A stretch of DNA of 33,415 bases from Candidatus Saccharimonadota bacterium (GTDB taxonomy: Bacteria > Patescibacteriota > Saccharimonadia > Saccharimonadales > Saccharimonadaceae), in contig JAFWOH010000018.1 in the NCBI GenBank assembly GCA_017509895.1, positions 1-33,415 on the forward strand, read 5' to 3'. The translations under genes and the position numbers were made by a program. The number at the start of each line of letters is the position of its first letter. Positions within the stretch are counted from its first letter, which is position 1. Positions 1 through 9,367 of the stretch are shown here, in pieces. The notes under the pieces are model-generated. The model did no database searches. It worked only from the letters and a program-made list of their open reading frames with translations, and was not told where the DNA came from.

Positions 1-30
1 AAAAAAGTTCCACTTTTTTGAAAAAAGCTC

Positions 31-59
31 TTGCATTTTAAATCATAAACATATATAAT
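31..59 (+). promoter_or_regulatory. Promoter for rpoBC
   Basis: TTGCAT at 31-36 and TATAAT at 54-59 are separated by exactly 17 bases, so transcription should begin near 66. The same 17-base spacing is found in most other promoters of this window. It leaves a leader of about 280 nt before rpoB. A weaker second promoter-like pair, TTGCAA at 194-199 and TATAAA at 215-220 preceded by TG, lies inside the leader with a 15-base spacer. Confidence 0.7.
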
Positions 60-65
60 AAATAC

Positions 66-345
66 AGTTCTTATTAAAGCTTTAAAACTGCGAAACAAAG
101 CCTAGGAACAATCAATAATTAGAGTTGAGAGTTTATATGCTTAACAAGCCGCCAATGATCATGGCGGTTTGTTGATTCTAGGCAAAATTACCCTTGCAAA
201 ATTTGCCAAAATGATATAAACTATTTAACAAGAAGTAGTGTGTCCTATTTTTAAGAATGCAGAAACTTAGCGAATTTCTGTGTGAGATAGTGGCAGTATT
301 CTTCGGCGCTAAGAATATCAAATGCACTAATAAAAGAGGTATAAA
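66..345 (+). promoter_or_regulatory. Structured rpoB leader RNA, no gene
   Basis: This stretch has no convincing coding sequence but several strong pairings. GCCTAG (100-105) plus AATCAA (110-115) can pair with TTGATT (172-177) plus CTAGGC (178-183), leaving a four-base bulge. Inside, 145-153 pairs with 163-171 around an AATGATCAT loop. Further down, CAGAAA (260-265) pairs with TTTCTG (275-280), while CTTAGCG (266-272) could instead pair with CGCTAAG (307-313). A hairpin at 296-318 lies just upstream of the rpoB ribosome binding site. No T-run follows the hairpins, so a simple terminator is unlikely. A role in attenuation or autoregulation is inference. Confidence 0.5.
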
Positions 346-3300
346 GTGAGCAATACGCATAAAAGCGAACCACGCGTCTTCTTTACTGAAGGCGATCAAG
401 CTCTCCCGATTCCTGATTTGATTGCCCATCAAAAGGATTCTTGGGAGGACTTTGTCAAAAACGGCCTTAGAGAAGTCTTTTCGGAATTAAACCCGATTGA
501 CGACTATACCGGCCAGAAACTATCATTGAGGTTTAAGGACTATGAATTCCGGGCCCCAAGCCAAAACGAACACGACGCAAAAATAAACTTAATGACCTAT
601 GAGGCTCCGCTTCATGTTAAGGTCGAGCTAGAAAATAAGGTCAAGGGTACCAAGAAAGAGCAAGACATCTTCTTTGGTGATTATCCTTGGATGACCGACC
701 GCGCTACCTTTATTATTAATGGTACAGAGCGCGTTGTCGTGTCTCAGCTTATTCGTTCTGCCGGCGTTTTCTTTACCGCCGATAATATCAACGGTAAAAA
801 TTATTATGGCGCAAAGGTTATCCCCGGTCGTGGCGCTTGGCTAGAATTTGAAACTGCGATAAACGGCGCAATTTATGTCAAGATTGACCGTCGCCGCAAG
901 ATTCCGGTGACGACCCTTCTCCGCGCCCTCGGCATCTCAAAGAAGAATGAAATTCTTGATAAGTTTAAAGATGTCGATACCGGTGAGATTAAGTATATCG
1001 AAGCGACTTTAGATAAAGACACCACCTCCGGCCAGTCTGAGGCTTTAATTGAGGTCTATCGCAAGCTCCGCCCGGGCGATCTCGCTACGGTCGAGAATGC
1101 GAAGTCCATGATTGAGCGCACTTTCCATGATTATAAGCGCTATGATTATTCTGCCGTCGGTCGCTTTAAAATCAATCAGCGATTAGGTTTTGACACCCCG
1201 AATGACAATGAGCATCGCACTCTCCAGATGGAAGATTTAATCGCCATCATTAGCGAGATTATCCGCCTGAACAATACTCAAGAGCCAAAAGACGATATCG
1301 ACTCTCTGTCTAATCGCCGCATTAAGCTCGTAGGGGAGCTCGTTCAGCGCCAGTTCCGCCTCGGTATGCTTAGATTACAGCGCAATATCCTAGACCGGAT
1401 GTCGATGGCCAATGTCGAGGATGTCACTCCATCTCAGCTCATCAATGCCCGCCCGGTGGTTGCCGCAGTTAAAGAATTCTTTGCCTCGTCACAGCTTTCA
1501 CAGCTCATGGATGAGACTAACCCATTCTCTGAGCTTGCGCATAAGCGCCGTCTGTCCTCTATGGGTCCCGGCGGTCTCACGAGGGAGCGTGCCGGCTTTG
1601 ATGTCCGCGATGCCCACCCGACTCACTATGGCCGTATCTGTACGGTTGAAACCCCAGAAGGCGCGAATGTCGGTCTCGTACTTAACATGGCTACATACGC
1701 TCAGATTAATCAATACGGCTTTATTGAGGCTCCTTACCGCGTCGTTAAGAATGGTAAGGTTACCAACGAGGTAGTCTATGTCGACGCCGCCACTGAGGAA
1801 GACATGGTCATCGCCGATACCTCCGCTAAACTTGATAAAAACGGTAAATTCGTCGAAGCTCGTGTTTCCGCTCGTGTCCATGGCCATCCGACCCAAGTTG
1901 AATCTAGTAAAGTTACTCATATTGATGCCGCTCATAAAGAGATTCTAGGTGTCTCGGCCAGCCTCATTCCGTTTGTCGAGAAAAACCGCGTCGACCGCTC
2001 GCTCATGGCTTGCGCCATGCAGAAACAGGCCGTACCTCTACTCCGGCAGGACAATCCAATTGTCGGTACCGGCATCGAGGGCGAAGTCGCCAAAAACACT
2101 TCTCAGCTCATCACCGCTAAAGAGGATGGTGAAGTCATCAAGGCTGACGGTGTTTCGGTTATCATCCGCTATAAAAATGCCGGCGACATCGAATATCCGC
2201 TTATCCACTTTGAAAAGACCAATGACGACCGTTGTTATAATCAGCGTTGTATCGTCGCTCGTGGTCAAAAGGTCAAGAAGGGCGATACCTTGATTGAAGG
2301 CGCCTCGATTAACAATTCTGAGCTTGCCCTTGGCCGCGATTTACTCGTTGCCTTCATGCCATGGCGTGGCTATAACATGGATGACGCCATCGTCATCTCC
2401 TCTCGCCTCGTTCAGGACGATGTTTTGACCTCTATTAATATTAAAGATTATGATGTTGAAGTCCGCGAGACCAAGCTCGGTCCGGAGCAGGTCACTCGCG
2501 ACATTCCGAATGTCTCTGAACATTCCTTGAGACACCTCGGCGATGACGGTATCGTCGCCGTCGGCTCAGAGGTCGTCCCGGGCGACATCCTCGTCGGCAA
2601 GATTACTCCAAAGGGCGAGACCGATTTGTCTTCAGAGGAGCGCTTGCTTCGCGCCATCTTTGGTGAAAAGGCCAAGGATGTCCGCGACACTTCCGTCCGC
2701 ATGAACGGCGCTTCCACCGGCAAGGTCGTTGGCGTGCGCGTTTACACCCGCGAAAAGGGCCATGAGCTGAAAGCTGGTGTGATTATGCAGATTAAAATCT
2801 TTGTTGCCGAGATGAGAAAAATCGGCGTCGGCGATAAGCTCTCCGGCCGTCATGGTAACAAGGGCGTGGTCTCCCGCGTTCTTCCGGTTGAAGATATGCC
2901 GTTCATGGAGGATGGCACCCCGATTGACATCATTCTTTCTCCGATGGGTGTGCCGAGCCGTATGAATCTCGGTCAGCTCTTTGAGATTCACCTTGGTATG
3001 GCCGCCAAGAAACTTGGCTATAAAGTCGCCACCCCGTCCTTTAACGGTGTTCCCGATGAAATCATCAGCAAAGAACTCGAGAAAGCCGGATTTTCTAGCG
3101 ACGGTCGCGTCCAGCTTTACGACGGTATGACCGGCGAGCCTTTCGAGGAGCGCACTTCCGTCGGTGTGATGCATATTCTAAAACTTCATCACATGGTTGA
3201 CGATAAAATCCACGCCCGTTCCACCGGCCCATATACTATGGTTACTCAGCAGCCACTCGGTGGTAAAGCCCAAAACGGTGGTCAGCGCTTCGGAGAGATG

Positions 3301-3795
3301 GAGGTCTGGGCACTAGAGGCTTATGGTGCCGCCACTACTCTTCAGGAGATGTTGACTATTAAGTCTGACGATGTTTATGGTCGTGCCAAGGCTTATGAAG
3401 CCATCATTAAAAAGACCCCGATTGAAGGTCCAAAACTCCCAGAGGGCTTCAATGTCCTTGTTAAGGAACTTCAGGGTCTAGGATTAAAGGTAGATTTGTT
3501 AGACCATGGCGATAGTACTGATGCATCGGATGTCATCGAGGAAACTTCGCGCGAGATTGAAAAGTCTCAGGATGATAAATTGATTTATGATCGTATTGAA
3601 GCCGAAAAGCGGGCCGAGCTTGAGGCTATGACGACTAATGAAGCCGCTGAAATGTTGGGGGATGATGCGGATGATATGAATATAACTGACGAAGAAAATG
3701 GAGATTCAGAAAATCTGGCTCCGGAAGAAGATTCTTTCGAAGACGAGTTTGATGAAGACGACGGCACCATTGACTTCGGGGAAGAAGAGGAGTAA
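346..3795 (+). CDS. rpoB: RNA polymerase subunit beta
   Basis: The beta subunit of DNA-directed RNA polymerase, which with beta-prime forms the catalytic cleft. The 1149 residues cover the usual beta regions. The rifampicin-pocket segment at residues 382-406 (SQLSQLMDETNP onwards, then GPGGLTRERAGF) and the C-terminal KLSGRHGNKG and GGKAQNGGQRFGEMEVWALEA segments are clear. The start is GTG at 346 with AGAGGT just upstream. The last 50 or so residues are strikingly acidic (runs of Asp and Glu), an extension beyond the usual clamp end. Within the rifampicin pocket, L387, T391 and M406 stand where E. coli has F514, N518 and L533. rpoC follows 3 bases downstream in the same transcript. Confidence 0.99.
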   Translation: MSNTHKSEPRVFFTEGDQALPIPDLIAHQKDSWEDFVKNGLREVFSELNPIDDYTGQKLSLRFKDYEFRAPSQNEHDAKINLMTYEAPLHVKVELENKVKGTKKEQDIFFGDYPWMTDRATFIINGTERVVVSQLIRSAGVFFTADNINGKNYYGAKVIPGRGAWLEFETAINGAIYVKIDRRRKIPVTTLLRALGISKKNEILDKFKDVDTGEIKYIEATLDKDTTSGQSEALIEVYRKLRPGDLATVENAKSMIERTFHDYKRYDYSAVGRFKINQRLGFDTPNDNEHRTLQMEDLIAIISEIIRLNNTQEPKDDIDSLSNRRIKLVGELVQRQFRLGMLRLQRNILDRMSMANVEDVTPSQLINARPVVAAVKEFFASSQLSQLMDETNPFSELAHKRRLSSMGPGGLTRERAGFDVRDAHPTHYGRICTVETPEGANVGLVLNMATYAQINQYGFIEAPYRVVKNGKVTNEVVYVDAATEEDMVIADTSAKLDKNGKFVEARVSARVHGHPTQVESSKVTHIDAAHKEILGVSASLIPFVEKNRVDRSLMACAMQKQAVPLLRQDNPIVGTGIEGEVAKNTSQLITAKEDGEVIKADGVSVIIRYKNAGDIEYPLIHFEKTNDDRCYNQRCIVARGQKVKKGDTLIEGASINNSELALGRDLLVAFMPWRGYNMDDAIVISSRLVQDDVLTSINIKDYDVEVRETKLGPEQVTRDIPNVSEHSLRHLGDDGIVAVGSEVVPGDILVGKITPKGETDLSSEERLLRAIFGEKAKDVRDTSVRMNGASTGKVVGVRVYTREKGHELKAGVIMQIKIFVAEMRKIGVGDKLSGRHGNKGVVSRVLPVEDMPFMEDGTPIDIILSPMGVPSRMNLGQLFEIHLGMAAKKLGYKVATPSFNGVPDEIISKELEKAGFSSDGRVQLYDGMTGEPFEERTSVGVMHILKLHHMVDDKIHARSTGPYTMVTQQPLGGKAQNGGQRFGEMEVWALEAYGAATTLQEMLTIKSDDVYGRAKAYEAIIKKTPIEGPKLPEGFNVLVKELQGLGLKVDLLDHGDSTDASDVIEETSREIEKSQDDKLIYDRIEAEKRAELEAMTTNEAAEMLGDDADDMNITDEENGDSENLAPEEDSFEDEFDEDDGTIDFGEEEE

Positions 3796-3798
3796 ATT

Positions 3799-6700
3799 AT
3801 GGCTTGGATGGACAATTTTATCTCTGCTTCCGATTTCGACTCTATTAGACTTAGTGTCGCATCGGCAGAAGACATATTAAACTGGAGCTACGGCGAAGTC
3901 ACAAAGCCGGAAACCATCAACTACCGCACCCAGAAACCTGAGCGTGACGGTCTATTCTGCGAGCGTATTTTTGGCCCGACTAAAGATTTAAACCCGCATG
4001 ATTCAAAACTAAAAGGCGCCCGCTTCCGCGAGGCAGCCGTAGACAAAGAGGGAAATCTCGTTACCCGCTCTATCGTTCGTCGCGAGCGCATGGGTCATAT
4101 CACCCTTGCCGCCCCAGTCGCGCACATCTGGTTTATGCGCGGGACTCCTTCTCCGATTTCCTTGCTGCTTGGCCTTACGGTTAAGAACATCGAAAAAGTC
4201 GTCTACTTTGCTTCCTATCTCATCATTGAAAGTCATGATGATGAAATCGCTAAGGTCGTTTCCGACCTTGATGCCCAGACCGAGGCTTCTCGTCAGGCTA
4301 TTAAGATTCGCTATGAAAAAGCGAACAAAGAAAAAGATGCCAATCATGAAGCTCTCGCCGAAGAAGAGGCTAAAGAATTAGATGAGCTAAATAGCGACTA
4401 TGATAAAAGAAAAGGCATCTTAAGCAGCCTGAAAAAGGGTGCTGTCATCTCTGAAATCGACTATCGCAATCTCCCTGATGATTACGACGAATTAATCGAG
4501 GTCGAGATGGGTGCCACCGCTCTCAAGACTATGCTTGACCAAATTGATGTCGACGAGCTTATTGATAGTATTAAAGAAGAATTAGCCGAGGCTCGTGGCC
4601 AGCGCGAGAAAAAATTGTCCAAGCGCCTCAAGGTCATCGAGGGTATGCAAGCTGCCGGCATCAAGCCGTCTGATCTTGTCCTTACGGTCATCCCGGTCAT
4701 TCCTCCGGATCTCCGCCCGATGATTAGCCTCCCCGGCGGTCGTTTCGCGACCTCCGATCTTAACGACCTCTATCGTCGCGTAATTAATCGTAATAATCGT
4801 CTCAAGAAACTAATGGATCTTAACGCTCCAGAGGTCATCTGTAGAAACGAAAAGCGTATGCTTCAGGAGGCAGTTGACGCCTTAATTGATAATTCCGCCG
4901 CCCATGGCAATCGCACCGCGAATAGCACTAACGGCAGAAGAAAACTCAAATCTCTCTCGGACCTTCTAAAAGGTAAGCAGGGTCGCTTCCGCCAGAACCT
5001 TCTCGGTAAGCGTGTTGACTATTCTGGCCGCTCCGTCATTGTCGTCGGCCCAGAATTAAAGCTCAATGAATGTGGCTTGCCAAAACAGATGGCTCTAGAG
5101 CTCTTTAAACCTTTTGTCATCTCTTGGCTCATGGCTGGTGAGCACGCGGCCAACATCCGCTCCGCTACCCGCATGATTGAGGCTGGCGAAAATATCGTCT
5201 GGGATGCTCTTGATGATGTCATTCAGGGCAAATATGTCCTCCTAAACCGCGCTCCGTCGCTCCACCGTCTCTCTATTCAGGCCTTCCAGCCAAAGTTGAT
5301 TGATGGCAAGGCGATTCAGCTTCATCCACTCGTCGCTACCGGCTTTAACGCCGACTACGACGGCGACCAGATGGCGGTTCACCTTCCGCTCTCTGATGAT
5401 GCTCAAAAAGAGGCCCGCGAGCTCATGTCCGCCACTAAAAACCTCTTAAAGCCCGCTGATGGCGCCCCGGTTCTCTCCATTTATCAGGATGTCGTGCTCG
5501 GTATTTATTATCTCACTTACAATAAGCCCGGCACAGAGCAAGACACCGTAAAGCCTTTCTCTAGCGTCTATGAGGCCGAAATGGCCTACGATCAGGGTCT
5601 TATCCACCTCCAGACTCCGATTCGCGTCTTTGCGAAAAAGGAAATCAGAGAGACTACCCTCGGTCGCGTTATCTTTAATGAAATCTTGCCGGATGATTAT
5701 CCCTTTGATAATTCCGTCCAGACTTCAAAACAGCTCAAGAAAGTCATGGCCAATATCTATGACATGTATGGTGCTAAAGAGACCGTCCGCATTGCCGATG
5801 CCGTAAAGGACCTCGCCTTCGAATATGAAACCATCGCGAGTGTCTCCACCGCTAAAGATGATTACCCGACTTACCCAGAGATTCAGGAATTCATCGCCAA
5901 GGGTGATGCCGAGACCGCTCGGATTCAGGATCAATACGAAGAGGGTCTTCTCACCGAGGAGGAGCGTCATCGTCTCACCGTCTCCAATTGGCGCGACATC
6001 GATGATGAAATCTCTAAATTCCTTCAGGATAAATTGGCTGATATGGATACCGATATCGCCGTCATGGTCAACTCCGGCGCTCGTGGTTCCATCTCTAACA
6101 TTAAGCTCGCTTCCGCCGAAATTGGTATCATGGTCGATATTAACAACAACGAAATCGAACTCCCGGTCAAGAGCTCTTATAAAGAGGGTCTAAACACCCT
6201 TGAGTCCTTCATCGCTACTCGAGGCGCCCGCCAGGGTCAGGTTTCTACCGCTCTCCGTACTGCGGACTCCGGTTATCTCACCCGCCGTCTCGTTGATGTC
6301 GCTCAAGATGTCTTCACTACTGATGAAGAGTCCGATGATCCCGGCTTCACCGTCTATAAGAAGGAAGTCGAGGATGCCGGCGTCGAGTTTTCCGCATGGA
6401 TTTCTGGTCGCTACGCCGCCGAGGCCGTCCCGGGCTATGTTGATAAAGACGAAGTCATCACCAAGGAAATGGCCGATGCCATCTCCGCCGATGATAAAGT
6501 TGAATATGTCAAGATTTATTCCATCCTTACCACCAAATCGCTTGATGGTATCCCACAAAAGGCCTATGGTATCGATATGTCTACTCGTGAGCTCGTCGCT
6601 CCGTTCCAGCCGGTCGGTGTAATCGCCGCTCAGTCGCTTGGCGAGCCGGGTACTCAGCTCACCCTCGATACTAAACACGGCTCCGGTGTCGCCGGTTCTG

Positions 6701-7653
6701 GTGCTATCGCCCGCGGTCTTCCGCGTGTCGAGGAGCTTCTCGAGGCCCGTACCCCGAAGGGTCAGGCTTTCGTCGCTCCTGTTGCCGGTATAGTCAAAAC
6801 TTGGGAAGACGGGAATCATTACATCGTCGAAATCACCCCTGATAGTGGCGATCTTGAGCGCCTCGAATTAGATGGTAGGAAACCAAGGGTTAAAGATGGC
6901 CAAAATGTCAAAACTGGCGATGTCTTAACCAATAAGCCTAGAGGTAAAGAACCTCTTGTCGCTACCAAGGATGGCAATGTTCAGCTCGTAGAAGACGCCA
7001 TCATTCTCGTCTCCGCAGCCAGCGGTCCAGCCCGCATTGAAATCCCGGGCGAGGCTGAGCTTCTCGTTAAGAATGACGACCGTCTAGAGCGTGGCGACCG
7101 CCTCACCACCGGTTCCTTAAATCTTCAGGATCTCTTGAAGTACAAGGGTCGCGAGGCCACCGCCCGCTACATCATGAACGATGTTCTCTCGGTCTATGCC
7201 GCTCAGGGTCATGAGATTTCCGCAAAACACCTCGAAATTATCGTCCGCCAGATGTTCTCTCGCGTGATGATTGATAATCCAGGTGATTCCACCTTTGTCG
7301 CTGGCGACATCGTCTCCGAGGCCGCCGTCGCTCGTGAAAACCGCGAGCTAGAGCTCGAGGGTAAAGAGCCGGTTGAATACACCAATCTCCTCCTTGGTAT
7401 CACCAAGGTCTCGATTTGGTCAGATTCCTTCCTCTCCGCTGCCTCCTTCCAAGACACCACGCGCGTGCTTATCAATTCCGCCATCTCCGGCCGTATTGAC
7501 CACCTCCATGGTCTTAAGGAAAATGTCATCATCGGTCGCAAGATTCCGGTCGGTACCGGCAAGATTGCCCTCCCTGATGATGAGCCAGAAGAGCTACCAA
7601 CGCTAGATGAAGATTTACCGCTCGAGCCTTCTGAGGAAGATCTCATCTCCTAA
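3799..7653 (+). CDS. rpoC: RNA polymerase subunit beta-prime, zinc-ligand cysteines missing
   Basis: The catalytic beta-prime subunit, 1284 residues. The Mg-binding motif reads NADYDGD (N517 to D523), with Tyr where E. coli has Phe. The bridge/trigger region (SGARGS, GEPGTQLT) and C-terminal clamp are present. The odd part is zinc. In the N-terminal zinc ribbon, between GLFCERIFGP (51-60) and RRERMGHI, none of the four ligand cysteines remains. At the second site, aligned to E. coli C814, C888, C895 and C898, this protein has S845, T912, P919 and A922. The flanking sequence aligns well on both sides, so these are substitutions and not an alignment gap. Co-transcribed with rpoB and closed by the terminator at 7670-7695. 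Confidence 0.99.
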   Translation: MAWMDNFISASDFDSIRLSVASAEDILNWSYGEVTKPETINYRTQKPERDGLFCERIFGPTKDLNPHDSKLKGARFREAAVDKEGNLVTRSIVRRERMGHITLAAPVAHIWFMRGTPSPISLLLGLTVKNIEKVVYFASYLIIESHDDEIAKVVSDLDAQTEASRQAIKIRYEKANKEKDANHEALAEEEAKELDELNSDYDKRKGILSSLKKGAVISEIDYRNLPDDYDELIEVEMGATALKTMLDQIDVDELIDSIKEELAEARGQREKKLSKRLKVIEGMQAAGIKPSDLVLTVIPVIPPDLRPMISLPGGRFATSDLNDLYRRVINRNNRLKKLMDLNAPEVICRNEKRMLQEAVDALIDNSAAHGNRTANSTNGRRKLKSLSDLLKGKQGRFRQNLLGKRVDYSGRSVIVVGPELKLNECGLPKQMALELFKPFVISWLMAGEHAANIRSATRMIEAGENIVWDALDDVIQGKYVLLNRAPSLHRLSIQAFQPKLIDGKAIQLHPLVATGFNADYDGDQMAVHLPLSDDAQKEARELMSATKNLLKPADGAPVLSIYQDVVLGIYYLTYNKPGTEQDTVKPFSSVYEAEMAYDQGLIHLQTPIRVFAKKEIRETTLGRVIFNEILPDDYPFDNSVQTSKQLKKVMANIYDMYGAKETVRIADAVKDLAFEYETIASVSTAKDDYPTYPEIQEFIAKGDAETARIQDQYEEGLLTEEERHRLTVSNWRDIDDEISKFLQDKLADMDTDIAVMVNSGARGSISNIKLASAEIGIMVDINNNEIELPVKSSYKEGLNTLESFIATRGARQGQVSTALRTADSGYLTRRLVDVAQDVFTTDEESDDPGFTVYKKEVEDAGVEFSAWISGRYAAEAVPGYVDKDEVITKEMADAISADDKVEYVKIYSILTTKSLDGIPQKAYGIDMSTRELVAPFQPVGVIAAQSLGEPGTQLTLDTKHGSGVAGSGAIARGLPRVEELLEARTPKGQAFVAPVAGIVKTWEDGNHYIVEITPDSGDLERLELDGRKPRVKDGQNVKTGDVLTNKPRGKEPLVATKDGNVQLVEDAIILVSAASGPARIEIPGEAELLVKNDDRLERGDRLTTGSLNLQDLLKYKGREATARYIMNDVLSVYAAQGHEISAKHLEIIVRQMFSRVMIDNPGDSTFVAGDIVSEAAVARENRELELEGKEPVEYTNLLLGITKVSIWSDSFLSAASFQDTTRVLINSAISGRIDHLHGLKENVIIGRKIPVGTGKIALPDDEPEELPTLDEDLPLEPSEEDLIS

Positions 7654-7669
7654 CACAAACATAAAAATC

Positions 7670-7695
7670 GCGCCCCCTTTTGGGGGCGCTTTTTT
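7670..7695. terminator. Bidirectional intrinsic terminator after rpoC
   Basis: GCGCCCCC (7670-7677), a TTTT loop and GGGGGCGC (7682-7689) form a perfect 8-bp stem, followed by six Ts (7690-7695). Read from the other strand, the stem is followed by ATTTTT, so it can also stop the minus-strand gene whose stop codon (7694-7696) overlaps the T-run. Confidence 0.9.
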
Positions 7696-9355
7696 AGTCG
7701 AGCCAAACTGTGGCTCCATGTGCTAGCAATATCTCTTTGTAGGCCTCGCGGTCTAGGCGGTCGAGTTTTAAGGCTAAGATGTTCGGGTTTACCCCAAGGT
7801 CTAAAAACATTCTTAAATTCTCCTCGCTTCCAACGACCCTAAAACGGACATTGTCCACGATGAAATTCGCATCCACCCCGACCTTCAGGAGTAGTGCAAG
7901 ATGACGCTCAATCTGCCAAGAATTAAAATTCTTTGCTAACGCCTCAAAATCAAGTTCTGCCCCAAACTCGAATAGTTCTTCGAGTTGGCTCTCGATCTCA
8001 GAATCACTCAGCTTCTTTATTAAACGCTGAATTTTTATTGGAAATCCATATTTTTCTAAGACTTCCAGATTCCGCACAATCGCCCGCGGAGAGAACCTCT
8101 TATAGAGCAGATATTTTTCGCGCCGAGTCAAGCACTCGTCTTTCGCGATTTGCGTCAGATAGACATCCAGATGTAAATGGCTCTCTATCTTTTTCAGCAA
8201 TGATCGTACACTCATCCCGACATCTAAAAGTTCCGTAAAATATCTCGCCACGATGTGTTCATCAGCCTGCTGGACAATCCGCCTCAAGGCTTCTCCTCGA
8301 ACCATAATCCGGTCAAGATTTGGCAAAATCCAAACCGGCGTTAAAATCCGATGCGCCACTTTATTGATATCCAGACCATACGCTATTAAAAGATCCAGAT
8401 TATCGCTGATGTGCGGCTCGCTCATCTCCTGTGCCATTAAAAACGGGTCTGCTCCAAATATCAACAGAGCCTCTAAATCACAACTTGTACTAAGATTGCC
8501 ATTTAACCGCCTCAAATAATAATTTGGATCTAAGAGTAGTCCCTTTGTATTGAACCACTCAAAACCGAGCAACACTTCTTGCGGACCTAAGACTTTTAAC
8601 AGCTCCTCTGGCGTTGCCCCTGCTTCGTAGAATAAATCTAAATGATGCACAATCCGCTCCGCCCCTAGGGTCTCAAAAATCATCTGCAGATTATCGGTCG
8701 CCCAGAGCACCTGCTCTAAATACCTTTCGAGTATTCCCGGAGATGCTTTTTGAATCACTTCATAAATCTGCGCCTCCTCTAAGTACTCTTTCTCGGACTC
8801 TAAAAGATGTCCGGTTTTGTCTTTCCGAACAGATTCCATTAGCCACCGTAAATTCGGCAAAATCTCCGCAGGGGTACACTTCTGAAGTGCCGATTTCAGC
8901 ACTTCTCTTGATACTCCGAATATACGCAGCCACTTCAGGTTTTCCAGCTCAGACAGCCGTACTCTTGAAACCAGCTCGTCGGCCGAAGCTCCCGCCTCTA
9001 ATAAGGCACTCAAATTTGCCTCTACTGCCTCATCGCTCATATAGCTAGCCACCTCTGTCGGATTCGCTCCGAAGGATATCAGCTCCATTCCCATCCCCGC
9101 GATTATCTCGCTAGGCAAGTTCTGCATCGCCGTCTCTATCGGCAAACCTTCTTTCAGTTTCTTGGTTACCAATTCTCTTGTTTCCATCCGGTTGGTCTCC
9201 CTTCCCTTTATATGGTTTAGAATTATTCCTGCGTCCAGCAAACACTCCACCTCCTTCTTGTTAAAATACTCTAAAGATATTAGCTCCTCTTTTATTCTAT
9301 CACGCCTCTGTAAAAAAGCAAGAAAAAGGCGCCGCGGTATATTCCACAGCGCCAT
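7694..9355 (-). CDS. Hypothetical alpha-solenoid protein with about 16 unfamiliar 27-residue repeats
   Basis: Family not recognised. The 553 residues break into about 16 units of 26-28 residues with two predicted helices each. The loose consensus is S..I..NL..LL..GA.....L...L; examples are AVEANLSALLEAGASADEL, ERIVHHLDLFYEAGATPEEL and EIESQLEELFEFGAELDFEA. The GA turn after the first helix recalls ankyrin or mTERF-type solenoids, but the unit is shorter than an ankyrin repeat and lacks its TPLH signature. There is no signal peptide, membrane segment or catalytic motif, so a cytoplasmic binding scaffold is the best guess. The start is uncertain: ATG at 9355 has no clear ribosome site, whereas ATG at 9187 follows GGAAGGGAGA and gives 497 residues; the extra N-terminal part still resembles a repeat. 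It lies 12 bases after the 86-residue gene. Confidence 0.75.
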   Translation of the reverse strand: MALWNIPRRLFLAFLQRRDRIKEELISLEYFNKKEVECLLDAGIILNHIKGRETNRMETRELVTKKLKEGLPIETAMQNLPSEIIAGMGMELISFGANPTEVASYMSDEAVEANLSALLEAGASADELVSRVRLSELENLKWLRIFGVSREVLKSALQKCTPAEILPNLRWLMESVRKDKTGHLLESEKEYLEEAQIYEVIQKASPGILERYLEQVLWATDNLQMIFETLGAERIVHHLDLFYEAGATPEELLKVLGPQEVLLGFEWFNTKGLLLDPNYYLRRLNGNLSTSCDLEALLIFGADPFLMAQEMSEPHISDNLDLLIAYGLDINKVAHRILTPVWILPNLDRIMVRGEALRRIVQQADEHIVARYFTELLDVGMSVRSLLKKIESHLHLDVYLTQIAKDECLTRREKYLLYKRFSPRAIVRNLEVLEKYGFPIKIQRLIKKLSDSEIESQLEELFEFGAELDFEALAKNFNSWQIERHLALLLKVGVDANFIVDNVRFRVVGSEENLRMFLDLGVNPNILALKLDRLDREAYKEILLAHGATVWLD

Positions 9356-9367
9356 GAAGGGGGTATC

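Noticed and set aside
178-432. Minus-strand 84-codon frame across the rpoB start
   Set aside because: Overlaps the rpoB start and the structured leader, has low-complexity composition and no ribosome site.
2632-3174. Antisense 180-codon open frame within rpoB
   Set aside because: It lies opposite strongly conserved RpoB sequence, has no ribosome site or family resemblance, and arises from codon bias.
6190-6819. Antisense 209-codon open frame within rpoC
   Set aside because: Shadow of the conserved trigger-loop and downstream region of rpoC; no promoter or ribosome site.
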